Under the pieces are notes generated by a model. It made no database searches. It was not told the origin of the DNA and worked only from the letters and a program-made list of their open reading frames with translations. Made by a program: the position numbers and the translations under genes. Positions 1 through 7,701 of a stretch of DNA of 50,892 nucleotides are shown one piece after another. How positions within the stretch are numbered: the first letter of the stretch is position 1; each line of letters starts with the position of its first letter. The DNA comes from JALYNX01 sp035292685 (GTDB taxonomy: Bacteria > Actinomycetota > Acidimicrobiia > Spongiisociales > ZC4RG35): contig DATDPP010000036.1 of the NCBI GenBank assembly GCA_035292685.1, forward strand, positions 1-50,892, given 5' to 3'.

Positions 1-238
1 TCATCGCCAACGTGACGAGATTCGGGCCGTCCTCGAAGTAACCGACGACCACGCTGCGCTCTCGGCCGGTGCGACGTCCGATGGTTGTGAGACGCATTGC
101 TCCCCATCCGTTCCGCTTCGGTCGCCACAGTCCGACCCGACTACCGCTCAATCGGAGCAGGGCCCGATGGCCGTACCACGCCGAGCGGATGAACCAGCGA
201 GGAGGTAGAGATGGCCGCTTCTTGGTTTCCACTTGCAT
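1..238 (-). CDS. Deazaflavin-dependent nitroreductase-like (DUF385/Ddn family) protein, 3' end cut by window edge
   Basis: I read 79 codons from ATG at 238 towards the window edge; the 3' end is missing. The visible protein starts MQVETKKRPSLPPRWFIRSA and continues to a stretch LTTIGRRTGRERS followed by VVVGYFEDG. That basic 'TGRRTGRxR' turn between two beta strands is typical of the F420-dependent Ddn/DUF385 split-barrel family, which binds deazaflavin F420 and reduces varied substrates. An AGAGG-like ribosome site lies just before the ATG. The gene is divergent from nothing close; two tRNA-Ser genes on the same strand lie upstream of it. Family assignment rests on this motif and the N-terminal pattern only, so the substrate is unknown. 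Confidence 0.7.
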   Translation of the reverse strand, partial: MQVETKKRPSLPPRWFIRSAWYGHRALLRLSGSRVGLWRPKRNGWGAMRLTTIGRRTGRERSVVVGYFEDGPNLVTLAM

Positions 239-425
239 AAGTAAGCCTCTCCCCCTCTCTCAGATACTCGGCCGCGCCGCGGCCAGGTAGAGGCATAAGT
301 CACCTTGCGAAGCCGGAGGGTTCTTGGCCGGGCCGCTTTCATGTGGGGCAGCTGTCACTCCCTGTTCGCGGCCGCCAACTAAGTCATGACGCCCTTTTCC
401 CTCCATGGGGACACTGGAATTATCG

Positions 426-516
426 CGGAGGGGGAGGGATTCGAACCCTCGAGGAGGCGTCAGCCCCCTACGGCATTTCGAGTGCCGCGCACTAGACCGG
501 ACTATGCGACCCCTCC
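426..516 (-). tRNA. tRNA-Ser (anticodon CGA)
   Basis: On the minus strand a 7-bp acceptor stem GGAGGGG/CCCCTCC closes a 91-nt cloverleaf with a long variable arm, as expected for class II tRNA-Ser. The anticodon stem GGCA/TGCC encloses loop CTCGAAA, giving anticodon CGA (codon UCG). The T arm reads GAGGG-TTCGAAT-CCCTC. The 3' CCA is not encoded, so it must be added by the pcnA product. It is paired with a near-identical tRNA-Ser(GGA) 50 bp upstream. Confidence 0.95.
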
Positions 517-565
517 GGGGTACCTGGTACTCAGTACCTTGGCTCACTGGAAGCGAGCAGTACCG

Positions 566-656
566 CGGAGGGAGAGGGATTTGAACCCTCGAGGGAGCGT
601 AAACCCCCAACGGCATTTCCAGTGCCGCGCACTAGACCAGACTATGCGATCCCTCC
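566..656 (-). tRNA. tRNA-Ser (anticodon GGA)
   Basis: A 91-nt minus-strand class II tRNA with acceptor GGAGGGA/TCCCTCC and anticodon loop CTGGAAA (anticodon GGA, codons UCC/UCU). D and anticodon arms are almost identical to the neighbouring tRNA-Ser(CGA), indicating tandem duplication and anticodon change. CCA is not encoded. tadA begins 48 bp away on the opposite strand, and serS lies about 3 kb downstream, so serine decoding genes cluster here. Confidence 0.95.
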
Positions 657-704
657 TGGAAGGCCCGCCAGACCAGGCAGGTTCGGAGAGGATAATCCAC
701 CACC

Positions 705-1175
705 GTGTCTGAGCCCATTTCCACATCCGACTACCTCACACCCATGAGGGCCGCCCTCGAGGCCGCAGCCCAAGCGGGGCGGGCCGGTGAGGTGCCCGTC
801 GGCGCGGTGCTTCTGGATCGGGCCGGAGAGACGGTGGCTGTCGATCACAACCGCCGGGAGGAGCTGTCCGACCCCACCGCCCACGCCGAGATCCTGGTGC
901 TCTCCTCGCGCGCTCGCGAGCTGGGCGACTGGCGGCTCGAGGGGCACACCCTGGTGGTAACCCTGGAACCGTGCCCCATGTGCGCCGGAGCCGCGGTGTG
1001 GGCGCGTCTCGACCGCATCGTCTACGGGGCAGCCGATCCCAAGGCGGGTGCGGCGTGGTCGCTGTACAACATCCCGCAGGACCGGCGGCTCAACCATCGC
1101 ATCGAGCTGATGGACGGGTTGCTGGCCGCCGAGTCCGCCGGTCTGCTCGAATCGTTCTTCGCCTCCCGACGCTGA
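705..1175 (+). CDS. tadA: tRNA-specific adenosine deaminase TadA
   Basis: A 156-aa zinc-dependent cytidine/deoxycytidylate deaminase fold protein that converts A34 to inosine in tRNA-Arg(ACG). The zinc and catalytic signatures are both present: HAE at about residues 60-62 (His ligand and catalytic Glu) and PCPMCAG at about 90-96 (two Cys ligands). The C-terminal FF near residue 150 is also usual. Start is GTG at 705; the protein has standard length from there. It is a single gene, divergent from the tRNA-Ser pair and convergent with the MFS gene, whose stop is one base away. A guanine or cytosine deaminase of the same superfamily is less likely given the PCPMCAGA context. Confidence 0.92.
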   Translation: MSEPISTSDYLTPMRAALEAAAQAGRAGEVPVGAVLLDRAGETVAVDHNRREELSDPTAHAEILVLSSRARELGDWRLEGHTLVVTLEPCPMCAGAAVWARLDRIVYGAADPKAGAAWSLYNIPQDRRLNHRIELMDGLLAAESAGLLESFFASRR

Positions 1176-1176
1176 A

Positions 1177-2337
1177 TCAGGCGACCGCAGCCGCGGCCAC
1201 CATTCTCCGATCCCAGATCCCGTAGACAACCGCTCCCACCCCCAGTGCGATCGCCACGCAGCCAAACGCCACCTTGTAGTTGAAGCCATCGATCAGGAAG
1301 CCGACCGCGGGGGCCGCAAGCAGCAACGCGATGTCAAAGATCGAGGTGAAGATCGCCATCGCCGACCCCCGCTCCGCGGTGCGGGCCCGGGCCACGACCT
1401 GGCTGGTGAGGATCGGGAACACCGCACCATGGGCAACACCAGCGAAGACCGCGGCGGCAACCAGCCAGGGCACGGAAACGGCGAGAGCCAGAACAGCCAA
1501 ACTGAGGCCATAGGACACCAGTGCCCCCACCACGAATTGTCTCTGCGGAACCCGGTCGTAGTAGCGGCCACCGAACACCCTCATCGCCGCGGCCGACAAG
1601 CCATACACCCCGAAGAAGAGGCCGGTGGATCCGATCTGTCGTTCGTCGACGTAGGTCCGGGTAAAGGTGAACAACGTCTCCAGACCGATGCTGAAGAAGA
1701 GGGTGACCCACCACAGCGGCAACAGGTTGCGTTGCGCCAGAGAGACCCAGAAGCCGCGACGGGGTCGGCGACCGAGAACCGGCAACACCGGAAGCCTCCA
1801 CACCAGAAGCCAGGAAACGACGCTCGCCATCGAAGCCAGCACGAACAACGCCTCGAACCCGTAGGCGTCGATGACCACGTCGCCGGCCACCCCACCAAGC
1901 GCGATCGGGAGCAAGCCCGACAAGCCGAAAATGGCCAACCCTTGCGTCCGGTGCTCGACCGGGAGCGAGTCGGCCGCGTAGGTGAGCATCGTCGTGAACA
2001 GGGCGATCTGCAGTACCCGCTGGGTGAGGAAGAGCCCCCACAACAGCGGTCCCCAGACGCTGGTCGCGGCCAGGGCGAGGACCACTACGGCGTTGAACAG
2101 CCCGGTGACGAGGAGAACGGTCCGCCGGTGGGTCAGGTCGAGGATCCTTCCCAGACCGGGGCGAAAGGCGAGACCCAGGACCGCAGCCGCCGCATACAGG
2201 ATGCCGATCAAGGACTCAGTGGCCCCCAGGCCCTCGAGATAACCCGGAAAATGGACCAGGAGCACGAAGGAGACCTCCTGCAGCATGGCGGCTGCGAAGA
2301 GCTTCCCGAAGTTGGGGCCGAACCGGTTGGTGGACAT
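1177..2337 (-). CDS. Major facilitator superfamily transporter
   Basis: A 386-aa, 12-helix hydrophobic protein of MFS layout. It has a cytoplasmic loop after the second helix containing RPGLGRILDLTHRR, matching the MFS motif-A position (GxLaDrxGrr-like), and a basic central loop RRPRRGF near residue 190 separating the two six-helix halves. Hydrophobic segments recur about every 30 residues. Substrate cannot be told; general resemblance is to drug/metabolite efflux members. It is a single gene on the minus strand, convergent with tadA and divergent from the SRP RNA gene, whose promoter it must share a 75-bp interval with. Confidence 0.85.
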   Translation of the reverse strand: MSTNRFGPNFGKLFAAAMLQEVSFVLLVHFPGYLEGLGATESLIGILYAAAAVLGLAFRPGLGRILDLTHRRTVLLVTGLFNAVVVLALAATSVWGPLLWGLFLTQRVLQIALFTTMLTYAADSLPVEHRTQGLAIFGLSGLLPIALGGVAGDVVIDAYGFEALFVLASMASVVSWLLVWRLPVLPVLGRRPRRGFWVSLAQRNLLPLWWVTLFFSIGLETLFTFTRTYVDERQIGSTGLFFGVYGLSAAAMRVFGGRYYDRVPQRQFVVGALVSYGLSLAVLALAVSVPWLVAAAVFAGVAHGAVFPILTSQVVARARTAERGSAMAIFTSIFDIALLLAAPAVGFLIDGFNYKVAFGCVAIALGVGAVVYGIWDRRMVAAAAVA

Positions 2338-2411
2338 GAGCCGACCGAAGGTAACAGGAGTGACGGGTCAGCCATTGCGCGCTACGAACCGGGCCTAAGT
2401 AGCCTTCCCGG

Positions 2412-2686
2412 CGATCGTGCTAGGTGGGGCGCTAGGGGTGCCCTGAACCCGAAACCCTCTACATGCGGGACCGAACTCCCCGCCCGAGGGGCAGCGTTAC
2501 GCCGGCCTGAGGGTGGACACGTGGTGTTGACGGTTGGGTCCTGCGCGGCGGAGCACTGCGAACCGGGTCAGATCCGGAAGGAAGCAGCCCTAAGCGGACC
2601 GTTCCGGGTGACGCAGGATGGCCTGACCTGAGCCAACGGCCAACCTCGACGACGTCCACGTTGCCTCGACGGCGGGGGCACGATCA
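2412..2686 (+). ncRNA. ffs: Signal recognition particle RNA, large (Alu-containing) type
   Basis: The conserved S-domain apex GTCAGATCCGGAAGGAAGCAG (here described in part: GATCCGGAAGGAAGCAGCC) lies at about 2570-2588. Upstream, GTGCTAGGTGGGG and GTGCCCTGAACC match the 5' Alu-domain stretch of the Bacillus-type 6S scRNA, and TGGTGTTGACG precedes the S domain as in that RNA. The ends pair: GATCGTGC at 2413-2420 with GCACGATC at 2678-2685. The molecule is therefore about 275 nt, not the roughly 100-nt small type. It scaffolds Ffh for co-translational membrane targeting. End points are set by the closing helix and may be off by a few bases. Confidence 0.88.
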
Positions 2687-2687
2687 G

Positions 2688-2712
2688 AGCGAGCTGCGCT
2701 CGCCGTTTTCCG
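2688..2712 (+). terminator. Probable intrinsic terminator of the SRP RNA
   Basis: Just after the closing helix a GCGAG/CTCGC hairpin is followed by CGTTTTCCGTTTT, giving T-rich tails. It merges into the heptanucleotide repeat described separately. Confidence 0.5.
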
Positions 2713-2735
2713 TTTTCCGTATTGCGTATTGCGTG
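2703..2735. repeat. Heptanucleotide repeat array, CCGTWTT type
   Basis: Five consecutive 7-bp units: CCGTTTT, CCGTTTT, CCGTATT, GCGTATT, GCGTGTA. The array ends three bases before the stop codon of the convergent methyltransferase gene. The same unit type recurs at 38354-38413 and 45563-45576. Confidence 0.75.
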
Positions 2736-2737
2736 TA

Positions 2738-3370
2738 TCAGCCGGTCTTGCGGAGCCTTGCCCCGTAGACGAAGCCGAACACGCCGGAGCGCCACACCTC
2801 CTCCAGGACCAGCCCATGACCGGCCAGCAGCGCCTCCGGTGGGGGCCGCGAGTCGAGTGATTTGTGGAGGTACCAGTACTCACGAGGAGCGCCGGCAAAC
2901 ACCAACCCCACCAAGGGGAGGAGGAGCGCGGTCCCAAGACGGTGCAGCACCCGAAGCAGCGGGTTGCGGGGCCGCGCCAGATCGACCACCACCACGGCGC
3001 ATCCGGGGCGAAGGACCCGCCCCACTTCCGTCATCGTCTGCTCCACCGAACCGAGGTTTCGGTGCACGAACCCGCTGAAGACGCCGTCGAATACCCCGGC
3101 GGCGAAGGGGAGATGCTCCCCCACTCCAACCACTCGCTCCGGGACCGGGCTCAAGGCCAACATCTCCACCACAGGGTCGAGACCGATCACCCTCCGCCCC
3201 CCGAAATCGGTGTCGCCGGTCCCACAACCGAGATCCAACACCACGCCAGGAGCCAGCATCTCGATGCCCCGCCGGCGCCAGGCTCGTTCCTGGCCCAAGG
3301 AGAGAATGCGATTGATCCTGTCGTAGCGGGCTGCGATCCGGGCGAAGATCGGGTCGGAGACCTCGCTCAC
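2738..3370 (-). CDS. Class I SAM methyltransferase, MenG/UbiE-like
   Basis: A 210-aa Rossmann-fold methyltransferase. The N-terminus (FARIAARYDRINRILSLGQE) matches the opening of UbiE/MenG, which C-methylates demethylmenaquinone; the SAM motif I reads VLDLGCGTGDT at about 43-53 and an acidic LDP follows at about 64. The LRPGCAVVVVDLARP segment is the usual post-motif strand. At 210 aa it is somewhat short for UbiE (about 230-250), with a shortened stretch after motif I. Its start codon overlaps the stop of serS by 4 bp (ATGA), so the two are translationally coupled. MenG is my best reading, but another UbiE-family methyltransferase is possible. Confidence 0.75.
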   Translation of the reverse strand: MSEVSDPIFARIAARYDRINRILSLGQERAWRRRGIEMLAPGVVLDLGCGTGDTDFGGRRVIGLDPVVEMLALSPVPERVVGVGEHLPFAAGVFDGVFSGFVHRNLGSVEQTMTEVGRVLRPGCAVVVVDLARPRNPLLRVLHRLGTALLLPLVGLVFAGAPREYWYLHKSLDSRPPPEALLAGHGLVLEEVWRSGVFGFVYGARLRKTG

Positions 3371-4614
3371 GGCTCGATCAGGTCAAAACCGGTGTACCGG
3401 CGAAGGGCCTCCGGGATCTCCACCGACCCATCCGGGCGCTGGTGGTTCTCCACGATGGCGATGATGGTCCGGCCCACCGCGCAGGCTGTCCCGTTGAGGG
3501 TGTGCAACACCTGATTGCCCTCCTCGGTCTTCATTCTCACCTTGAGGCGCCTGGCCTGATAATCGGTGGTGTTGGAACAAGAGGTGATCTCGCGATAGGC
3601 CTGCTCGCCGGGGAACCAGGCCTCGATGTCGTACTTCTTCGCGGCCGAGGCCCCGAGGTCCCCGGCGGCGATGTTCACGACCCGATAGGGGATCTCCAGC
3701 TCCTGGACCAGCTTCTCCTCGATTCCGAGAATGTGGTCATGCTCCTCGATGGAGGCCTCAGGGGTGGTGAACACGAACATCTCGACCTTGTCGAACTGGT
3801 GAACCCGGAAGATGCCGGCGGTGTCTTTGCCATAGGTGCCGGCCTCACGCCGGAAGCACGTGGAGAAACCTGCATATCGCAATGGCAAGGAGCCGGCTTC
3901 GAGGATCTCGTCGCCGTGATAGGCCGCAAGGGGGACTTCCGAGGTCCCCACCAGATACAACTCGTCCCTGGGCACCTCGTAGACCTGCTCACGGGCCTCG
4001 GGGAAGAACCCGGTGCCCTCCAAGGCCTCCTCCCGGACCAGCACGGGCGGGATCATCGGGGTGAACCCTTCCGCCACCAGGTGGTCCATGGCCCAACGGA
4101 CCAAGGAGAGCTCGAGGAGCGCGCCTTTCCCCTTGATGTAGCCGAAGCGGCTGCCCGAGACCTTGGCGCCGCGGGCGGTGTCGACGATGTCGAGTCGCTC
4201 TCCGAGCGTGCCGTGATCGAGCCCTTCGAGGAGAGGAGTCCCCACCCTCTTGATCTCGAGACTGTCGGCTTCGGTCTGACCCTCCGCGGCGTCACCGGCG
4301 ACCAGATTGGGGACCTCGAGCCAGACCCGATCGAACTCGGCTGTGAGGTTGTCGGCCTCTGTCACCGCCTCCTTGACCGCCGCGGCCAGCCCGGCGACCT
4401 CCCCGATGGCCGCCTCCTTCTCTGCCCCGGTCAGGGTGGCGATGAAACGCCCCGATTCCTTTTGGCGGGCCCGCATCCCCTCGGCCTCCTGACGCTTGGC
4501 CCGCACCTCGGCTTCGAGTGCGACCAGGACATCGAGGTCGATCGTGGAGCCACGACGGCGCAACGAGTCACGGATCAGATCCGGATTCTCTCGCAGCAGC
4601 CGGGGATCGATCAT
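3367..4614 (-). CDS. serS: Seryl-tRNA synthetase
   Basis: A 415-aa class II aminoacyl-tRNA synthetase charging tRNA-Ser. It begins MIDPRLLRENPDLIRDSLRR, the standard SerRS opening, followed by a long N-terminal coiled coil (about 30-105) that grips the tRNA-Ser variable arm. Class II motifs are visible: motif 2 with FRREAGTYGKDTAGIFRVHQF near 255-275, and motif 3 with NGTACAVGRTIIAIVENHQ near 375-392. Length is normal. It forms a two-gene operon with the downstream methyltransferase and lies close to both tRNA-Ser genes of this window. Confidence 0.97.
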   Translation of the reverse strand: MIDPRLLRENPDLIRDSLRRRGSTIDLDVLVALEAEVRAKRQEAEGMRARQKESGRFIATLTGAEKEAAIGEVAGLAAAVKEAVTEADNLTAEFDRVWLEVPNLVAGDAAEGQTEADSLEIKRVGTPLLEGLDHGTLGERLDIVDTARGAKVSGSRFGYIKGKGALLELSLVRWAMDHLVAEGFTPMIPPVLVREEALEGTGFFPEAREQVYEVPRDELYLVGTSEVPLAAYHGDEILEAGSLPLRYAGFSTCFRREAGTYGKDTAGIFRVHQFDKVEMFVFTTPEASIEEHDHILGIEEKLVQELEIPYRVVNIAAGDLGASAAKKYDIEAWFPGEQAYREITSCSNTTDYQARRLKVRMKTEEGNQVLHTLNGTACAVGRTIIAIVENHQRPDGSVEIPEALRRYTGFDLIEP

Positions 4615-4639
4615 TGGGCGCCGGATGGTACCGGCTGGG

Positions 4640-5644
4640 CTACCCGGAACCCTCTCCCTCGTTCACGGTGAACGCCACCGCGATCTCATTATCGGTGGGG
4701 TCGACGTCGGCCTCGACCCCGACCAGGGTCACCCTCACCTCGTAATCCCGACCCGGGGCGACGGCGAAGTCCGGGAACGAGACCGTGGTCAGAGCATTTG
4801 GTTGCAGCGGTCTCACGTTTTCTTCCAGTGTCACCGGCTCGTCTCCGCCGGTCAGGGCCAGACGCAATGTCGTAGCTGTGCTCGCCACGTTGCCGAGATT
4901 CGAGACCACCACGTTGAAAGTCACGGTCTCGGTAGCGGGAAGGATCACGCTATCGGCAGGGTCCACCTCCCACTCGGGGACCGCGACCACTTGGCTCACC
5001 GCCAGCCCGGGCCGCAACGCCAGACCGCTGTTTGGTGCACGCGCCGCCCTGACATAGGCCTGAGACAGGCTGAACAGCTCCCCGGAGGCCGGCATCAGGA
5101 TGACCGTGGGCATCGGGGCCACGGTGTCGGGCACATCCTGGCGGTCCAGCTCCGCCACCAGGTCGGCATAGAGACGGTCACCGCTGCGTATCGCGGCAAG
5201 GGCGTTGGCGATGTTGTCGACTACCACCGTGCTCGAGGGATCGTCGGCGGCCGCGAGGAGGCCCGAGCCATAGCCATTGACCCCGGTCTCCCATGATTCG
5301 AGGGCTTGACGGTAGAGGGCGTTCACTGCGAACAACTCCGGTGAAGGCGGCTCCTCTGCCGCCAACTGCAGTCCAACTGCAATATCGGCTCGCATCCCGT
5401 CCATCAGCGTCACCAACTCGGTTCTGTCGATACGGGAAAGACGCGGAATCACCTCCCGAAGGCCGTCGCCTCTTGTCGCCAGCGCTCGAGACTGCTCCTG
5501 GATGGCGTTGAGATACTCGAGATCGGCGCGCGTGTCACGACCCGCGGTGGACACAGCTATGGCGATCAGGGCCGCGGCAGTGATGAGGGCCGGCACGAGC
5601 AAGCGGCCCACACGCCTCCGTTGCCGAGGTGTATCGAGAATCAT
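4640..5644 (-). CDS. Membrane-anchored protein with C-terminal CARDB-like domain, function unknown
   Basis: 334 aa. After a basic N-terminus (RQRRRVGRLL) there is one hydrophobic helix at about 14-32, so the bulk should be extracytoplasmic. The middle (about 40-190) is helical and unrecognised. The C-terminal 110 residues carry a beta-rich pattern with TVTFNVVVSNLGNVAS, a Pro/Val-rich strand set and GRDYEVRVTLVGVEADVDPT, resembling CARDB/Ig-like adhesion domains with their typical 'V.N.G...' turn. It lies 25 bp upstream of serS on the same strand but has no evident functional link. Role not known. Confidence 0.75.
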   Translation of the reverse strand: MILDTPRQRRRVGRLLVPALITAAALIAIAVSTAGRDTRADLEYLNAIQEQSRALATRGDGLREVIPRLSRIDRTELVTLMDGMRADIAVGLQLAAEEPPSPELFAVNALYRQALESWETGVNGYGSGLLAAADDPSSTVVVDNIANALAAIRSGDRLYADLVAELDRQDVPDTVAPMPTVILMPASGELFSLSQAYVRAARAPNSGLALRPGLAVSQVVAVPEWEVDPADSVILPATETVTFNVVVSNLGNVASTATTLRLALTGGDEPVTLEENVRPLQPNALTTVSFPDFAVAPGRDYEVRVTLVGVEADVDPTDNEIAVAFTVNEGEGSG

Positions 5645-5718
5645 TTGGTCGATCCAGAGGACAGCAAGCGAACCATAAAGCCCTTCTGCCGCCCCGAGGA
5701 GGTCCGGCGGGGGGATAC

Positions 5719-5738
5719 AAGGGGGGTGGTCCCCCCTT
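5719..5738 (-). terminator. G/C hairpin downstream of tRNA-Leu, possible terminator
   Basis: Perfect 8-bp stem AAGGGGGG/CCCCCCTT with a 4-nt loop, 10 bp past the tRNA-Leu 3' end. No long T run follows, so it may act as a processing or pause structure rather than a strict intrinsic terminator. Confidence 0.4.
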
Positions 5739-5748
5739 GGTCCGACGG

Positions 5749-5832
<84 letters not shown>

Positions 5833-5916
5833 GTAACGGCCGGGAAATCGTAACCCTGAGCCCGGAGTTGCGGTAGTCGGCCTCCTCTATCCCCCACCGG
5901 CCGTAACCTCTCCGGC

Positions 5917-6579
5917 ATGAGCCTCGCCAGAAGCCTGGAACGCCGCCTGGAGCGCCTCTTCGAAGGGGCTGCCGGCCGCGTCTTCTCGGGCCGCATTCAC
6001 CCCTCGGAGATGGCAGGACGGATCGCCCGCGAGGCGGATCTGACCAGTTTCGAGCACGAAACTGGTCCCGCGACCTCCAACCGGTACGTACTCGAGGTGA
6101 ACCCGGCCGATCTCGACGTCGACCCCACCAGATTGCAGCGACGACTCGAACTAGCCCTGGCCGAACACGCCGCCGAGGCCGGGCTGCGTCTCGAGGGGCC
6201 GGCCACCGTTCTCATCGAGACCTCGAGCGCGGTGCCGCCCGGTCATTTCACCTGTGTCCCCTCCGTGGTCGCCGGGAAGATCCCACCGTGGGCACGCCTG
6301 GTGGCCGGTGACGTCTCCTACGACATCGGCCCCAATCGTGCCCTGATCGGGCGCGCCGGCGATGCCGACGTGGTGCTCCCGTTCGACGAGGTGAGCCGTC
6401 GACACGCCTTGATCTGGCGCGCCGATGGCGAGATCTGGATCGAGGACCTCGGATCCGCCAACGGCACCGAGGTCGACGGGATTCGGATCGGTTCCGGTCC
6501 GCACCGCCTCACCCGTGGCGACATGATTGGTTTCTCCGGCCACAGATACCGTCTTCACGAAGGGGCGGACCGTGCCTGA
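5917..6579 (+). CDS. fhaA: FhaA-like protein (DUF3662 plus FHA domain)
   Basis: 220 aa. The N-terminal 120 residues, beginning MSLARSLERRLERLFEGAAG with IHPSEMAGRIAREAD, are the DUF3662 domain that marks actinobacterial FhaA. The C-terminal FHA domain (about 130-215) has the phosphothreonine-binding set: IGRAGDADVVL, SRRHALI and SANGTEVDG. FHA domains bind Thr-phosphorylated partners of PknB. Mycobacterial FhaA is much longer because of a linker; here the two domains are almost adjacent. It heads the cell-wall kinase operon; the next gene starts 8 bp inside its end. Confidence 0.9.
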   Translation: MSLARSLERRLERLFEGAAGRVFSGRIHPSEMAGRIAREADLTSFEHETGPATSNRYVLEVNPADLDVDPTRLQRRLELALAEHAAEAGLRLEGPATVLIETSSAVPPGHFTCVPSVVAGKIPPWARLVAGDVSYDIGPNRALIGRAGDADVVLPFDEVSRRHALIWRADGEIWIEDLGSANGTEVDGIRIGSGPHRLTRGDMIGFSGHRYRLHEGADRA

Positions 6580-6982
6580 TGTGATCCTTGCCCTGCTCCG
6601 CATCATCTTCCTGGGATTGGTCTATCTGTTCGTGTGGCAGGTGGCGCGGGCCATCGGCGCCCATCTGGGCATCTCTCTGCGTCGTAAGCGGCGGGAGGGG
6701 ACCAAAATCGTCCTGGTCAAATCCGATACTCAACAGGGCATGGAGTTGGAAGTGCAGGATGTGAGCGTTCTGGGGAGGTCAGACGAGGCCGATGTGCTTC
6801 TCAACGACCCCTACGCCTCGGAGTTCCACATGAGGCTGGTCGCTCAGGAGAACGGGATGGTTCTCCACGACCTGGGCAGCACCAACGGCACCTACGTCAA
6901 CGGGCGCCGTGTGACGGCCCCCACCTCGCTGCGTCGGGGCGACACCATCCAGGTGGGTAAGACGGTCATGGAGGTGCGATGA
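6572..6982 (+). CDS. fhaB: FhaB-like membrane-anchored FHA protein
   Basis: 136 aa from GTG at 6572, chosen because it gives the usual FhaB opening (VPDVILALLRIIFLGLVYLF) and a short overlap with fhaA; longer in-frame starts would extend far into fhaA. One transmembrane helix at about 4-24 is followed by a basic stretch and a C-terminal FHA domain with LGRSDEADVLLND, SEFHMRL and STNGTYVNG. FhaB (FipA) binds phosphorylated division proteins. It overlaps the phosphatase start by 4 bp. Confidence 0.9.
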   Translation: MPDVILALLRIIFLGLVYLFVWQVARAIGAHLGISLRRKRREGTKIVLVKSDTQQGMELEVQDVSVLGRSDEADVLLNDPYASEFHMRLVAQENGMVLHDLGSTNGTYVNGRRVTAPTSLRRGDTIQVGKTVMEVR

Positions 6983-7701
6983 GGTACATATGGGCCGCCG
7001 CCACTCATCAAGGCATGGCCAGGGCCAACAACGAGGACTCGGTATTCCCGGAGACATCAGGGGAATCGAGCGGCCCGGCGATCCTCATGGTGGCCGATGG
7101 CATGGGAGGGCACATCGCCGGGGAGGTGGCCTCCCGCCTGGCGGTCAACACCGCTGCCTCGTCCGATCTCCCACCCGCCGACAGGGTCGCGGCAGCCAAC
7201 CGCTCGATACGAGAACAGGTCGCCCGACAACCGGATCTCGAGGGGATGGCCACAACACTCACCCTCGTGGAGTTGACCCCCGACGGGAAGGCTCATTTCG
7301 GGCACATCGGTGACAGCCGGGCCTATCTCTTTCGAGCCGGGAAGCTGCGCCAACTCACCGCCGACCACACGGTGGTCGCCCAGTACGTGGCGGCCGGCAC
7401 CCTCTCCCCGGAGGAGGCTGCCGATCATCCCCACAGCCACATGCTGACCCGCTGTCTCGGCCTCACCCGCTTTGTCAACGTCGACGAGATCGAGCTGCCC
7501 CTCGATCCTGGAGATCGGCTCCTTCTCTGCTCGGACGGGCTCACCTTGATGGTCACCGATGACGAGATCGCGGCCAACCTGGCAACAGAATCCGCGGACG
7601 AGACCGTCTGGGCCCTCATCGAGGAGGCCAACCAGGCGGGAGGCCAGGACAACATCACAGTCATCATCGCGGACGTCCTCGCCGGAGCGAATGACACCTA
7701 A
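6979..7701 (+). CDS. pstP: PP2C-family Ser/Thr protein phosphatase PstP
   Basis: 240 aa. All PP2C metal-site motifs are present: NNEDS near residue 17, VADGMGGHIAGE near 34-45, GHIGDSRAYLFR near 112-123, SDG near 185 and GGQDNITVIIADV at the C-terminus. It dephosphorylates PknB and its substrates. Unlike mycobacterial PstP it stops right after the catalytic domain, with no transmembrane helix or extracellular tail, so it should be cytoplasmic. Its ATG overlaps the fhaB stop, and rodA starts 11 bp before its end. Confidence 0.93.
   Translation: MRYIWAAATHQGMARANNEDSVFPETSGESSGPAILMVADGMGGHIAGEVASRLAVNTAASSDLPPADRVAAANRSIREQVARQPDLEGMATTLTLVELTPDGKAHFGHIGDSRAYLFRAGKLRQLTADHTVVAQYVAAGTLSPEEAADHPHSHMLTRCLGLTRFVNVDEIELPLDPGDRLLLCSDGLTLMVTDDEIAANLATESADETVWALIEEANQAGGQDNITVIIADVLAGANDT

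Noticed and set aside
260..726. Several overlapping reading frames of 60-118 codons across the two tRNA-Ser genes
   Set aside because: They read through RNA genes and give the familiar artefact peptides (for example EGEGFEPSR from T arms).
1293..2631. Long frames opposite the MFS gene, up to 400 codons
   Set aside because: Antisense shadows of a high-GC gene; hydrophilic Gln/Arg/Pro-rich composition and no family pattern.
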